NCBI GenBank assembly: GCA_048498035.1 | Contig: JBEHYT010000019.1 | Coordinates: forward strand, 18,505-82,504 | DNA length: 64,000 nt | Direction: 5' to 3' | Source: CADEDV01 sp048498035 | Lineage (GTDB): Bacteria; Bacteroidota; Bacteroidia; Chitinophagales; Chitinophagaceae | Part shown: piece after piece, positions 24,953 to 33,596 of the stretch | Position numbering within the stretch: the stretch's first letter is position 1 | How the letters are laid out: each line of letters begins with the position of its first letter | Program-made: the position numbers and the translations under genes | The notes under the pieces: generated by a model | What the model saw: the letters and a program-made list of their open reading frames with translations, nothing else | The model's database searches: none | What the model was told of the DNA's origin: nothing

Positions 24953-26413
24953 TTATTGTTTTAAGACAACTACCTTCTTTGAAACTTGTTCTCCTGTTTC
25001 CGGTGCAATGATTTGAACCATATAAATGCCGGGGTTAAGATTAGTGATGGAAAGGTTGTTGGTAACCTCTTTCCAGCTTTTGATAGCTCTGCCACTCGCA
25101 TCAAGCACTGTAATATCCCTTTTAAGGTTATCTGCCGGGAATACAACCGTGAAAGAGCCGGTTGATGTGGGATTGGGATAAACTACTGTATTCATTTTCT
25201 CGGTGCCATACCGTACAACGCGAACGGGACTATACCGGCTCTGGCCGTTCAGATCCACCTGGCGGATACGGTATTGGGTAATGCCTTTCGTTGCATTCAG
25301 ATCATTGTATGTATATCGAAGCAATGTATTGCTGTTCCCTCCATTTGCCAGGCTGTTCATATAGGCCACCTGCTGCCAAACTCCATTGATGTTGCGTTCA
25401 ACACCAAACCCTGCTACGTCCTGCTCGCTTGCAGTTTCCCAAACAAGCGAAACCGTTTCTCCAACACGATTGGCAGTAAAAGACGAAAATTCTACCGGCA
25501 AAACGGTACAGGTATTTGTGACAAGAATTGCATTGCTGTTGTTAATGCCCGTAGCCGTTGCAACAACCCAAATGTCGAATTTGCTGCCGGGAACATCTGA
25601 TCCAAGGATCGTGTAGGGGCCAAACGTATTATAGGTAGTTCCGCTGGCGTCGCCCGTATTGGTAATTGTACGCGGTCCATCTACCACATTCAATTGGTCG
25701 TTGGCGTCAAAAATTCCAAAAGGCGCTACATCTTTATAAGCGGTGAATGTTACATTCCGGGTAGTCTTTGTTTGTATAGAAACAGTATAGGTGCGCGGGC
25801 TTGCGCCACAAGCCATCAGGCCGCGAAGCAGGGGCTCATCCGCCCTGATGGTAAGCCCGGTTACTCCGCAGGCAACATTTTTTCCGTTGTCATCCTGGGC
25901 CGACCAAACATCAGCAGTAAGGTTAAGCGGGTTGCAGTTGGGTGAAACTACCACAATGTTTTGGTAAAAAAAGCGCTGGTCACCGTTTGGCAATGTAGTC
26001 CGGCTTACGGAAATTCCATTTGATGTTTGCGGAACAATTGAATTATCCGGCCCGTACGTGCCTGAAATCACCGGTGTACCACTTACATAGTTTGTCGCGA
26101 TTGTTTGAAGAAGGGGTTTGGGAAGTGATGCGCCACCATTCAATTCATTTTTCTTAGGTCCTGGTCCATTAGGATAACTGATCCCGGGATATTCTGTGGC
26201 ATCCCATAAATGGATGTATGACCATTTGTTTCCGCCGTTGTTGCTGATATCATAGGTCAGGTCAAACCGGGTGGTGCATCCACCGCCGGAGTTCGCGGTA
26301 ACCGATTTGATATCGACGAGAATAGAACTTTGGTTAATGACGCATTGCGCATCTGCACGGTTGGCGAAAATGATGATAGCCATCATCGCCAGAAGGGGTA
26401 AAATCTTTTTCAT
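24953..26413 (-). CDS. Secreted protein with T9SS type A C-terminal sorting domain
   Basis: A 486-residue exported protein. The signal peptide covers residues 1-22 (ends NRADA). Residues ~25-300 form a beta-rich, Cys-containing region with no family I recognise. A fibronectin-III-like module (PVEFSSFTANRVGETVSLVWETASE) spans ~308-400, followed by the T9SS sorting domain beginning VVYPNPTSTGSFTV and ending in the lysine-rich VSKKVVVLKQ. It should cross the outer membrane through the type IX system and be surface-attached or released. A palindrome at 26666-26681 lies upstream. Confidence 0.88.
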   Translation of the reverse strand: MKKILPLLAMMAIIIFANRADAQCVINQSSILVDIKSVTANSGGGCTTRFDLTYDISNNGGNKWSYIHLWDATEYPGISYPNGPGPKKNELNGGASLPKPLLQTIATNYVSGTPVISGTYGPDNSIVPQTSNGISVSRTTLPNGDQRFFYQNIVVVSPNCNPLNLTADVWSAQDDNGKNVACGVTGLTIRADEPLLRGLMACGASPRTYTVSIQTKTTRNVTFTAYKDVAPFGIFDANDQLNVVDGPRTITNTGDASGTTYNTFGPYTILGSDVPGSKFDIWVVATATGINNSNAILVTNTCTVLPVEFSSFTANRVGETVSLVWETASEQDVAGFGVERNINGVWQQVAYMNSLANGGNSNTLLRYTYNDLNATKGITQYRIRQVDLNGQSRYSPVRVVRYGTEKMNTVVYPNPTSTGSFTVVFPADNLKRDITVLDASGRAIKSWKEVTNNLSITNLNPGIYMVQIIAPETGEQVSKKVVVLKQ

Positions 26414-26779
26414 GCTCTTAGGTTTAGTAATCGAAATATGATACCGTGGTCATCATGGAATGGAACTGGGTATGCATAGGGATTAGAAATACCTGGCAGG
26501 AATTGCCCGTAGCATTTTGGTATCGGTGGTTGGTTTGAGCCAAAGGAGGATTTTCAGAGGGGATAACGATGATCTTTCAGCAGGAGAATGAACAGTAACA
26601 GTGTGTCTTCGATATAAAAATAGAAATCTTTTTAATAGAGGCAAAATATAGCATGTAGGCGTTTTACTACACGCATGTAGTTGTAGACTTAAAGATCATC
26701 TGGCATAGAAGCGACGTGCGCAAAGTGCAGATAAATATAATTGATTATCAATTTGTTATTGTTTTGCTGTCAGTCTGTT
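26414..26779. other. 366-bp intergenic region with one palindrome
   Basis: No open frame, tRNA or terminator is seen. It holds the upstream region of the T9SS-cargo gene, with ACTACA-n4-TGTAGT at 26666-26681 and AT-rich sequence, and the 3' side of the nucleoid-protein gene. Confidence 0.5.
26666..26681. promoter_or_regulatory. Palindrome ACTACA-n4-TGTAGT, possible operator
   Basis: Perfect 6-nt arms, ~250 bp upstream of the T9SS-cargo start codon. Shares the TTTACTACA...GTAGT layout with 11917-11933, upstream of the GAF protein gene. Confidence 0.35.
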
Positions 26780-27829
26780 TCAGCTTTCCTCTTTGAAATA
26801 TAATTTATAATATTTCCGCCCGGTTTCGTCAATGCCCTGTTCAATCAGTTCAGGGTTGCCGTGTACATAGATGTGGAAATTGCGATCGAGTTTGATCACG
26901 CTTTTAAAAATGCGCGCCTGTTTTTTCAACGCTGGAAGAGATACATCAAAGTTGCCGGCAATATCCAGGTCGTGCTGCGTGATATACCGTGACCCAAATT
27001 CCCGGTATTGCTCAATTGTATCTTCATCGCGAAATACCGTTTTTTCAAAATCCTTGATATCAAACTGTTCATTCTCCTTGAAATAACTGACGGAGCGTTG
27101 TAGCAGATCAATTTGCTCCGTACGGGAAACCTCACCTGATTCCGGCAGCGACGTCATAACGAATTGTTTGGTCAGTTGCAGCAGGTTAGCGGTGTGGTGA
27201 TAATTGTCGTTTTGCGGTCGCAGCTGTAAAAAGTCACGCTTCCAATAAAGTGCTTCATCTCCCTTGCTGCCGCCATCTGCCAGGTACACTGTGTAGCCCT
27301 CGTCTTCATTTTTATTCAGGATCAGGCAGCCTTTGTCCGGCTGTTTGGTGTTGATGCCTTGCCGAACTGCCAGCGCTGATTTCTTCTGTTCCACTGCTAC
27401 ATCCAGATAGCGATCATAGCCTTCTGATTTGAAAATGCCCAATGCGTCTACCGGTTTATTTTCAAACAAAATATCTTTAAAGAGCACAACATAAAATTCG
27501 CCGGCTTTTATTTTTGGATGGGTCGAAACTTCGTAGAGTAGTGCCGCCAGTTGGCGCGATTTTTCTCCCAGGCCATCGGGGTTGCTGAAGATGTCGGCCG
27601 CAATTGTATTGACCTCGTTCATCTTCAATTCCACGGGGTGCGAAAAATTGAATGCGGGTGTGTCTGCAAAAGGCTTCAGAAAAAAATGTTGCAGCGTAGC
27701 TGCTGTGTCGGCATCCAGGTTTTCAGGAGTAAACAGGTTATCGGTGGCGAGAAAATTGTCGTCATTCGTCTTATTGCCAACCCAATGCATAGCCATCGAG
27801 TGAAGCGCCGTATTTCCAAATTCGAGCAT
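26780..27829 (-). CDS. Nucleoid-associated protein, NdpA/YejK family
   Basis: A 349-residue protein of the 37-kDa nucleoid-associated family. The start at ATG 27829 gives the family N-terminus (MLEFGNTALHSMAMHWVGNK). A frame extension to TTG 27916 adds 29 unusual residues and would begin upstream of the -7 box at 27856-27863, so it is rejected. Conserved pieces are HPVELKMNEVNTIAADIF, GEFYVVLFKDILFENKPVDALGIFKSE and KGCLILNKNEDEGYTVYLADGG. Such proteins associate with the chromosome or anti-phage contexts; the function is not settled. Confidence 0.85.
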   Translation of the reverse strand: MLEFGNTALHSMAMHWVGNKTNDDNFLATDNLFTPENLDADTAATLQHFFLKPFADTPAFNFSHPVELKMNEVNTIAADIFSNPDGLGEKSRQLAALLYEVSTHPKIKAGEFYVVLFKDILFENKPVDALGIFKSEGYDRYLDVAVEQKKSALAVRQGINTKQPDKGCLILNKNEDEGYTVYLADGGSKGDEALYWKRDFLQLRPQNDNYHHTANLLQLTKQFVMTSLPESGEVSRTEQIDLLQRSVSYFKENEQFDIKDFEKTVFRDEDTIEQYREFGSRYITQHDLDIAGNFDVSLPALKKQARIFKSVIKLDRNFHIYVHGNPELIEQGIDETGRKYYKLYFKEES

Positions 27830-27855
27830 GGGAATAGATTGATCAGTTGATCCGG

Positions 27856-27863
27856 CAAAAATA
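27856..27863 (-). promoter_or_regulatory. Putative -7 box (TATTTTTG) for the NdpA-like gene
   Basis: Exact TAnnTTTG on the minus strand, 26 nt upstream of ATG 27829; it decides the choice of start. Confidence 0.5.
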
Positions 27864-28016
27864 GGGTAACGGAAAGAAAGCACGTCGTCATTATATGCAT
27901 TACCCGGAAGCCACAAAGGCGCGTTTTATGTGGGTGTATGCTGATTTGCCTCTTTTTGCATTTTCCTGTATTTTTAGAAGCCACGGTTTTGCAATCAGTA
28001 AACTCAAATAGAAACG

Positions 28017-28382
28017 ATGAATACATCAGCTGCCGCCAATGAGCGGATCGCAAAAATGACATTTGGGTCGGTGTACCCGCTCTACCTTGCCAAAGTTGAG
28101 AAAAAAGGACGCACGCAGGAGGAACTGGATGCCGTGATCAGCTGGCTAACGGGATTTGGTAGCAAAAAATTGCGGGAACTTGCAGAGGCAAAGGTGAGTT
28201 TCGAATCCTTTTTTAAGCAGGCAAAGCTAAATACCAATGCACATCTTATAACCGGCGTTATCTGCGGCTATCGTGTGGAGGATATCGAAGATCCGCTGAC
28301 GCAGAAGGTGCGCTACCTGGATAAGCTGGTGGATGAACTTGCCAAAGGCCGGAAGTTAGAGAAGATATTCCGCGGCACGTAA
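28017..28382 (+). CDS. DUF2200 family protein
   Basis: A 121-residue cytoplasmic protein that is almost entirely the DUF2200 domain: RIAKMTFGSVYPLYLAKVEKKGRT, ELDAVISWLTGFG, VSFESFFKQAKLN and ITGVICGYRVEDIEDPL. The function is unknown for the whole family. It lies between the divergent NdpA gene and the NicO-like gene, with no clear operon partner. Confidence 0.88.
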   Translation: MNTSAAANERIAKMTFGSVYPLYLAKVEKKGRTQEELDAVISWLTGFGSKKLRELAEAKVSFESFFKQAKLNTNAHLITGVICGYRVEDIEDPLTQKVRYLDKLVDELAKGRKLEKIFRGT

Positions 28383-28475
28383 TAGTTGTAGCCCGAAGCA
28401 CTGCCACCATGTTCACGCCGGAATTTATATAATACGGTTAAATTGAGAGCGCAATGACCCATAACCAGGACGTCT

Positions 28476-29090
28476 ATGTTTTCTATAGTTATCGGTAGTT
28501 TATTGATTAGCCTGTTGCACGCGCTGATACCCAACCACTGGTTGCCAATCCTTGCTATTAGTCGCCGTGAAAACTGGAGTCTGCCGGAAACGATCAGGGT
28601 TACGCTTATTGCCGGGTTAGCGCATGTGACCAGCACTGTGATCGTAGGTTTGGTTCTTGCCTTAATAGGCAGCGAATTGTCGGCGCACGTGGAGCATTTT
28701 ACCCGTTTCATCGGCCCGTCGTTGCTCATCCTTTTGGGATTTTATTTTATCCGGCAACATTATCGTCATCATCATTTTCATTTGGAGGAGGGGATTGCAG
28801 GCGGCCGCAGCAAAAAGGCGATCATCCTGGCCCTGGTAATGGCGATGTCGCTGTCACCCTGTATGGAAATTGAAGGGTATTTCTTGCTGGCGGGCAACCT
28901 GGGCTGGTATTATTTTGGATTGATTGCGCTGATGTATGCAATCATCACACTGGTGGGGATGGCCATTTGGGTACGCATCGTGTACAGAGGCCTCATCAAA
29001 TTAAACTGGCACCGACTGGAGCATAATGCCGGTATCATCACCGGTGTTATTTTGATCGCCACCGGAATTGTTTCATTTTTTATCTACTAA
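28476..29090 (+). CDS. NicO/UreH-like membrane protein, probable metal transporter
   Basis: A 204-residue inner-membrane protein with six hydrophobic helices. Helix 1 contains HALIPNHWLPI, matching the His-A-x-x-P-x-H motif of nickel/cobalt (NicO, HupE/UreJ-type) transporters. Helix 2 has GLAHVTST, and the central loop is His-rich (RQHYRHHHFHLEEG), suitable for binding transition metal. A conserved SLSPCMEIEGYF segment follows. The P-type ATPase gene starts 3 bp after the stop, so the two proteins very probably act together in metal efflux. Which metal cannot be told. Confidence 0.7.
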   Translation: MFSIVIGSLLISLLHALIPNHWLPILAISRRENWSLPETIRVTLIAGLAHVTSTVIVGLVLALIGSELSAHVEHFTRFIGPSLLILLGFYFIRQHYRHHHFHLEEGIAGGRSKKAIILALVMAMSLSPCMEIEGYFLLAGNLGWYYFGLIALMYAIITLVGMAIWVRIVYRGLIKLNWHRLEHNAGIITGVILIATGIVSFFIY

Positions 29091-29093
29091 TTC

Positions 29094-31127
29094 ATGAGTT
29101 CAGGAAAATCATCCTCCAATCCCAAAGAACATCTCAATCACCCGCAGGAGCAATCGCATCCTCACCAACATGGCGGTGGAACCCACCCGCACAGCGGGTG
29201 GTTGGACACCCGAACTGAATTATACTTTTCTATTGCGGCAGGCTTGTTGCTGGTTGCCGGTTTCTTAATTCGAAAAATGCTTCCCGATGCACCTGTCGGC
29301 CTGGCGCTCGCGCTTTTTATTGGCACCTATATTTTTGGTGGGTTTTTCGCAATACGGGAAACGATTCGAAGCCTGGGGAGAGGGAAATTTGAGATTGATT
29401 TCCTGATGATCGTTGCGGCCGCCGGCGCTGCGGCGCTCGACAAATGGGCAGAAGGCGGCCTTCTCCTGTTCCTGTTCAGCCTCGGGCATTCACTGGAGCA
29501 TATGGCCATGGAAAAGGCAAGGAAGTCTATCGAGGCGCTTGCCGGCCTGGCGCCCCGGGTTGCTACGGTGAAACGAGATGGCAGGCAACAGGAAATTCCA
29601 ATCGAGCAACTCCGGGTTGGCGATCTCGTGATTGTTAAACCCAACTCTAAAATCCCGGCAGATGGAGTTGTAGTGGCCGGCAACAGTTCCGTGAACCAGG
29701 CACCGATCACCGGCGAAAGCATACCCGTAGACAAGAGCCCGGTAGATGATCCCGATGCACCAATCCGGGATGACAAAGCCGTGAATGCGAATCACAAGGT
29801 ATTTGCAGGAAGTATCAACGGCGCAAGCGTACTGGAGATCAGAACGCTCAAGGAAGCAAAAGATTCCACATTGGCACGCGTTGTGAAGATGGTCAGGGAA
29901 GCCGAGCAGCAGCAGAGCCCGACACAGCAATTCACGAAGAAAATTGAACGGTATTATGTTCCGGCAGTTTTGATACTCGTCGTTTTACTGATGTTTGCGT
30001 TCCTGGTTGTCAATGAAAAATTTGCAGATAGTTTTTACCGAGCGATGGCGGTATTGGTGGCAGCCAGCCCCTGTGCGCTGGCTATTTCTACACCAAGTGC
30101 GGTATTGAGCGGTGTCGCCCGTGCTGCAAGACAGGGCGTGCTGGTAAAAGGAGGGAGGCCGCTTGAAGATCTCGGCGTACTTACCGCCATCGCGTTTGAT
30201 AAAACCGGTACGCTTACAGAGGGCAAGCCGAAACTGACCCATGCAATTGCTTTTGATGGGGTATCGGAAACAGAACTTCTTGAAATAGCGGTAGCAGTGG
30301 AACGCCTGAGCGATCATCCGCTTGCTGCCGCTATTGTAAAAGGCGCATTGGAAAAGTTGGGTAATGGGCAAGTGGGAGAGGCCCGGGATCTTAGAGCAGT
30401 AGCAGGTAAGGGAATCGAAGCATTCTATAAGGATCATCAAATTACTATCGGGAATGCAGAGCTTTTTATGAATGATAAAACAGCGGGCATCCCGAATGAT
30501 GTTGAGCAGCAACTGGTTGCTCTTCAGCAACAAGGCAACACGGCAATGGTGGTGCGACGAAACGATGTATTTATCGGCATTGTAGCAGTAATGGATACAC
30601 CGCGCAAAGAAGCAGCGACTGTGTTGAATGAATTAAAAGCAATGGGCATCCGGAAAATGGTAATGCTTACAGGAGACAATCAACGTGTAGCCGATGCAAT
30701 TGCCAAAGAAGTTGGACTCACCGATGCACGCGGAGATTTATTACCGGAAGAAAAAGTAGCCGCGATCAGTGAACTGCGCCGGCAGGAAAACGGGCTGGCC
30801 ATGGTAGGAGACGGAGTAAATGATGCACCAGCGATGGCGAAGAGCACAGTGGGAATAGCCATGGGCGCTGCAGGTAGCGATGTAGCGCTGGAAACAGCAG
30901 ACATCGCCCTGATGGCAGACCGGCTCGACAATCTTCCCTTTGCGATTGCACTGAGCAGGAAAAGCAAGCGTATTATTCATCAAAACCTGTTTATCAGTAT
31001 GGGCATGGTAGCCATCCTGGTTCCGCTTACTATCCTCGGAATTGCCAATATCGGGCCCGCCGTGGCGGCACACGAAGGCTCAACATTGCTGGTAGTGCTC
31101 AATGCGCTCCGGTTACTCGCCAAATAA
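29094..31127 (+). CDS. P1B-type heavy-metal translocating ATPase (Zn/Cd/Co type)
   Basis: A 677-residue inner-membrane metal-exporting ATPase. The N-terminus has a His-rich metal-binding tail (HPQEQSHPHQHGGGTHPHSG) in place of the CxxC HMA domains. Motifs in order: TGES in the actuator domain (~206), the intramembrane SPCALAIS (S325-P326-C327), the phosphorylated D369 in FDKTGTLTEG, SDHPLAAA (the P1B His-Pro pair) and MVGDGVNDAP (D573). The SPC-type motif fits Zn2+/Cd2+/Co2+ rather than Cu+ pumps (CPC). It is co-transcribed with the NicO-like gene. Confidence 0.93.
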   Translation: MSSGKSSSNPKEHLNHPQEQSHPHQHGGGTHPHSGWLDTRTELYFSIAAGLLLVAGFLIRKMLPDAPVGLALALFIGTYIFGGFFAIRETIRSLGRGKFEIDFLMIVAAAGAAALDKWAEGGLLLFLFSLGHSLEHMAMEKARKSIEALAGLAPRVATVKRDGRQQEIPIEQLRVGDLVIVKPNSKIPADGVVVAGNSSVNQAPITGESIPVDKSPVDDPDAPIRDDKAVNANHKVFAGSINGASVLEIRTLKEAKDSTLARVVKMVREAEQQQSPTQQFTKKIERYYVPAVLILVVLLMFAFLVVNEKFADSFYRAMAVLVAASPCALAISTPSAVLSGVARAARQGVLVKGGRPLEDLGVLTAIAFDKTGTLTEGKPKLTHAIAFDGVSETELLEIAVAVERLSDHPLAAAIVKGALEKLGNGQVGEARDLRAVAGKGIEAFYKDHQITIGNAELFMNDKTAGIPNDVEQQLVALQQQGNTAMVVRRNDVFIGIVAVMDTPRKEAATVLNELKAMGIRKMVMLTGDNQRVADAIAKEVGLTDARGDLLPEEKVAAISELRRQENGLAMVGDGVNDAPAMAKSTVGIAMGAAGSDVALETADIALMADRLDNLPFAIALSRKSKRIIHQNLFISMGMVAILVPLTILGIANIGPAVAAHEGSTLLVVLNALRLLAK

Positions 31128-31316
31128 AATAGCTGTAATTGTACAGCCAGTGCCTGACTATGGCCCGGTTCTGCGCGCGGCAACTTTCCGACTTATATTT
31201 TATTGATTATGATGTTTTTTTGCACTGCAATTTGATATGATGCAGATCATGTAATTTCCTGACCGGCCTCAACTGCGCGGCGGCGTGGGAAAACTATTTT
31301 TAAGAAAAATTGCTGT

Positions 31317-32411
31317 ATGGATGGTAAAATTGCCGAGTCTTTAACCGGTTTGTTACAGTCGGCCGGTCACCAGCCAGCGGTTACCATTATTCTCCCATTT
31401 GAGCCCGTGATGAATTCCAGGGTGCAACTGGAACATGCATTGGAGAATGTCGTGAAAAGAGTGGAGAAAATGATCGTTGGAAATTACTCCGCCGATGCTT
31501 GCCTAATGGTTTTGCAACGGTTGCAATCGCTCATTGAAACGATCAATTACAACAGTCCTCGGAAAAGTATTGCCATTTATGTGTCCCCTCTTTTTGAGAA
31601 GATACTCTACCTGGAAGTTATGCTTGAAGAGCGGGTAGAAGTTAGCGATTCATTTCACATCCGCGATGTAATTTATGCACGTAAGCAGGAACAAAACTAC
31701 CTGGTGCTGCTCCTCAGTGCGCGCGAAAGCCAGATATTGCTCGGGAATAGCCATTCCCTGATCAAGATCGTTGCTGACCCGATTCGTCATGCCAGCCAGT
31801 ACGTCAACGATATTCCTGAAAAGGTCGGCAATTTCTCAGATACTACTTCACGAAAGGAAGTTTTGATGGACAAATTCCTTCATCACATTGATAAGGCACT
31901 TGATATTATCCTGGACAATTATCCATTCCCACTCTTTGTGATGGGCACGGATCGTATCACCGGCCACTTCAAACAACTCACGCATCATGGTAAAATTGCC
32001 GTGGCCTGTATACACGGCAATTATGAAGAGGCGGGCGCCGAAGAACTGATGAAGGTGCTGCAGCCCTACATTGCTGATTGGAAGGCGCTAAAAACAAGAG
32101 ATCTCATAAACCGTCTTGACGACGCGAAAGGCAATCGGCGGCTTGCAACAGGAATGCGCGAAGTTTGGCAGGAAGCGATGAGTAATAAGGGGCAATTGCT
32201 GGTGGTGGAAAAAGGGTTTACATTTCAATTTGATGATACGCATCACACTTCCACAAGAAAGTGGCCGGGATCCAGCCGAATTTCTTACGTTCGTGATGCC
32301 GTTGACCAGGTAATTGAAAAGACGCTTGAAAGCGGTGGTGATGTAGAATTTGTAGATGATGACCTCCTGGGCGACTATGATCACATTGCACTTATTCAAT
32401 ATTATCCCTGA
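31317..32411 (+). CDS. eRF1-like (baeRF/Balon-like) protein, putative ribosome-hibernation factor
   Basis: A 364-residue cytoplasmic protein that I assign to the bacterial archaeo-eukaryotic release-factor (baeRF) families. It shows an N-terminal alpha/beta domain (YVSPLFEKILYLEVMLEERVEVSDSFHIRDV), a middle domain with LLLSARESQILLG, DKFLHHIDKALDIIL and PLFVMGTDRITGHFKQLTHH, and a C-terminal domain ending DDDLLGDYDHIALIQYYP. There is no GGQ catalytic tripeptide (nearest NKGQL). A related bacterial protein, Balon, binds the ribosomal A site in dormancy; the same role here is inference. It heads a three-gene run with the PLD gene (5 bp) and YdjM-like gene (4 bp). Confidence 0.7.
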   Translation: MDGKIAESLTGLLQSAGHQPAVTIILPFEPVMNSRVQLEHALENVVKRVEKMIVGNYSADACLMVLQRLQSLIETINYNSPRKSIAIYVSPLFEKILYLEVMLEERVEVSDSFHIRDVIYARKQEQNYLVLLLSARESQILLGNSHSLIKIVADPIRHASQYVNDIPEKVGNFSDTTSRKEVLMDKFLHHIDKALDIILDNYPFPLFVMGTDRITGHFKQLTHHGKIAVACIHGNYEEAGAEELMKVLQPYIADWKALKTRDLINRLDDAKGNRRLATGMREVWQEAMSNKGQLLVVEKGFTFQFDDTHHTSTRKWPGSSRISYVRDAVDQVIEKTLESGGDVEFVDDDLLGDYDHIALIQYYP

Positions 32412-32416
32412 ACAGT

Positions 32417-33592
32417 ATGAGCAGCGAAGCGATGATGAATCAAATTATGAACACAACCGCTACTGTTACCTCCGGCGGGAAGTTTCGTCTTATACGCGGC
32501 GGAACTGCATACTTCGACCTGCTTCTCTTGCTCATCAACGATGCGAAGGAGAGCATTCACCTGCAGACATATATTTATGACGATGATTTTACCGGTACGC
32601 GCATTGCGGATGCGCTGGCTTCCGCGGCACAGCGGGGAGTGGATGTGTATGTAATGGCAGATGGGTATGCATCGCGGGTGATGCGTCAAAAATTCATAGA
32701 CGATTTACGGGGCAGGGGTGTTCATATTCGCTTGTTTGAACCATTGTGGCGTAGCAAGTATTTTTATTTTGGCAGGCGGCTTCATCATAAAGTGGTGGTA
32801 ACAGACCATCGTTATTCCCTGGTAGGCGGGGTTAATATCAGTGATCGTTACAACGATCTTCCGGGGAGGGCGGCATGGCTCGATTTTGCGCTCTATGCGG
32901 ATGATTCCGGGCTGGGCGCTGAGTTGACCCGTGTTTGCTGGCAGACCTGGAACGGGTTCAGCAAAAGAAAAGGCTCAAGTGTGCGGTACATGCACACTAT
33001 AGAGCACGCAATCCGGGTACGGCGGAACGACTGGCTGCGGGGTAGAAATGAGGTGCATGCCAGCTATGTTCAGATGTTTAGCCAGGCACAAACACAACTC
33101 ACAATTGTCTGTAGCTATTTCCTGCCGGGAAGAAAATTGCGCAGCCTCCTTGGTAAAGCAGCCGCGCGGGGTGTAACTGTGCGCATACTTATTGCCGGCG
33201 AGTCGGATGTGAAGATTGCCAAGCAGGCGGAACGCTGGTTATATGATTGGTTATTGCGCAACCGCATTTCAATTTTTGAATATACGAGATCGATACTACA
33301 CGCGAAAGTGGCAGTGTGCGACGGCAAATGGTTTACCATCGGATCCTATAATATCAATGATATCAGCGCTTATACCAGTGTTGAGCTCAACCTTGATGTT
33401 CACGATCCGGCATTGGCCGGCGAAGTGCAGCAGGTGCTGGACCGGATCATTGAAACGGAAGCAGTGGCCATCACGCCGGAAATACATCGAAAAACAACAA
33501 CACTCTGGCGCAGGCTGAAACGTTGGATCGCTTACCAGTTAATCCGGGTAGTATTGACGAGCATTACATTTTATTATAAACCGCGAGCCTGA
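32417..33592 (+). CDS. Phospholipase D-like protein, cardiolipin synthase type
   Basis: A 391-residue protein with two HKD active sites, HHKVVVTDHRYSLVGG (~124) and HAKVAVCDGKWFTIGSYNIND (~301), the hallmark of cardiolipin synthases that join two phosphatidylglycerol molecules. It lacks the two N-terminal membrane helices of ClsA and so resembles the soluble/peripheral ClsB type, with a basic/hydrophobic C-terminal end that could touch the membrane. It begins 5 bp after the eRF1-like gene and ends 4 bp before the next, so it is part of one operon. Confidence 0.88.
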   Translation: MSSEAMMNQIMNTTATVTSGGKFRLIRGGTAYFDLLLLLINDAKESIHLQTYIYDDDFTGTRIADALASAAQRGVDVYVMADGYASRVMRQKFIDDLRGRGVHIRLFEPLWRSKYFYFGRRLHHKVVVTDHRYSLVGGVNISDRYNDLPGRAAWLDFALYADDSGLGAELTRVCWQTWNGFSKRKGSSVRYMHTIEHAIRVRRNDWLRGRNEVHASYVQMFSQAQTQLTIVCSYFLPGRKLRSLLGKAAARGVTVRILIAGESDVKIAKQAERWLYDWLLRNRISIFEYTRSILHAKVAVCDGKWFTIGSYNINDISAYTSVELNLDVHDPALAGEVQQVLDRIIETEAVAITPEIHRKTTTLWRRLKRWIAYQLIRVVLTSITFYYKPRA

Positions 33593-33596
33593 CCAG

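Noticed and set aside
29985..30533. 182-residue minus-strand frame inside the P-type ATPase gene
   Set aside because: Antisense shadow; all ATPase motifs lie on the plus strand.
31200..31310. FNR/CRP-type box before the eRF1-like gene (TTGATATGATGCAGATCATG)
   Set aside because: The half-sites TTGAT and ATCA are separated by 9 nt instead of 4, so the match is not specific enough to call.
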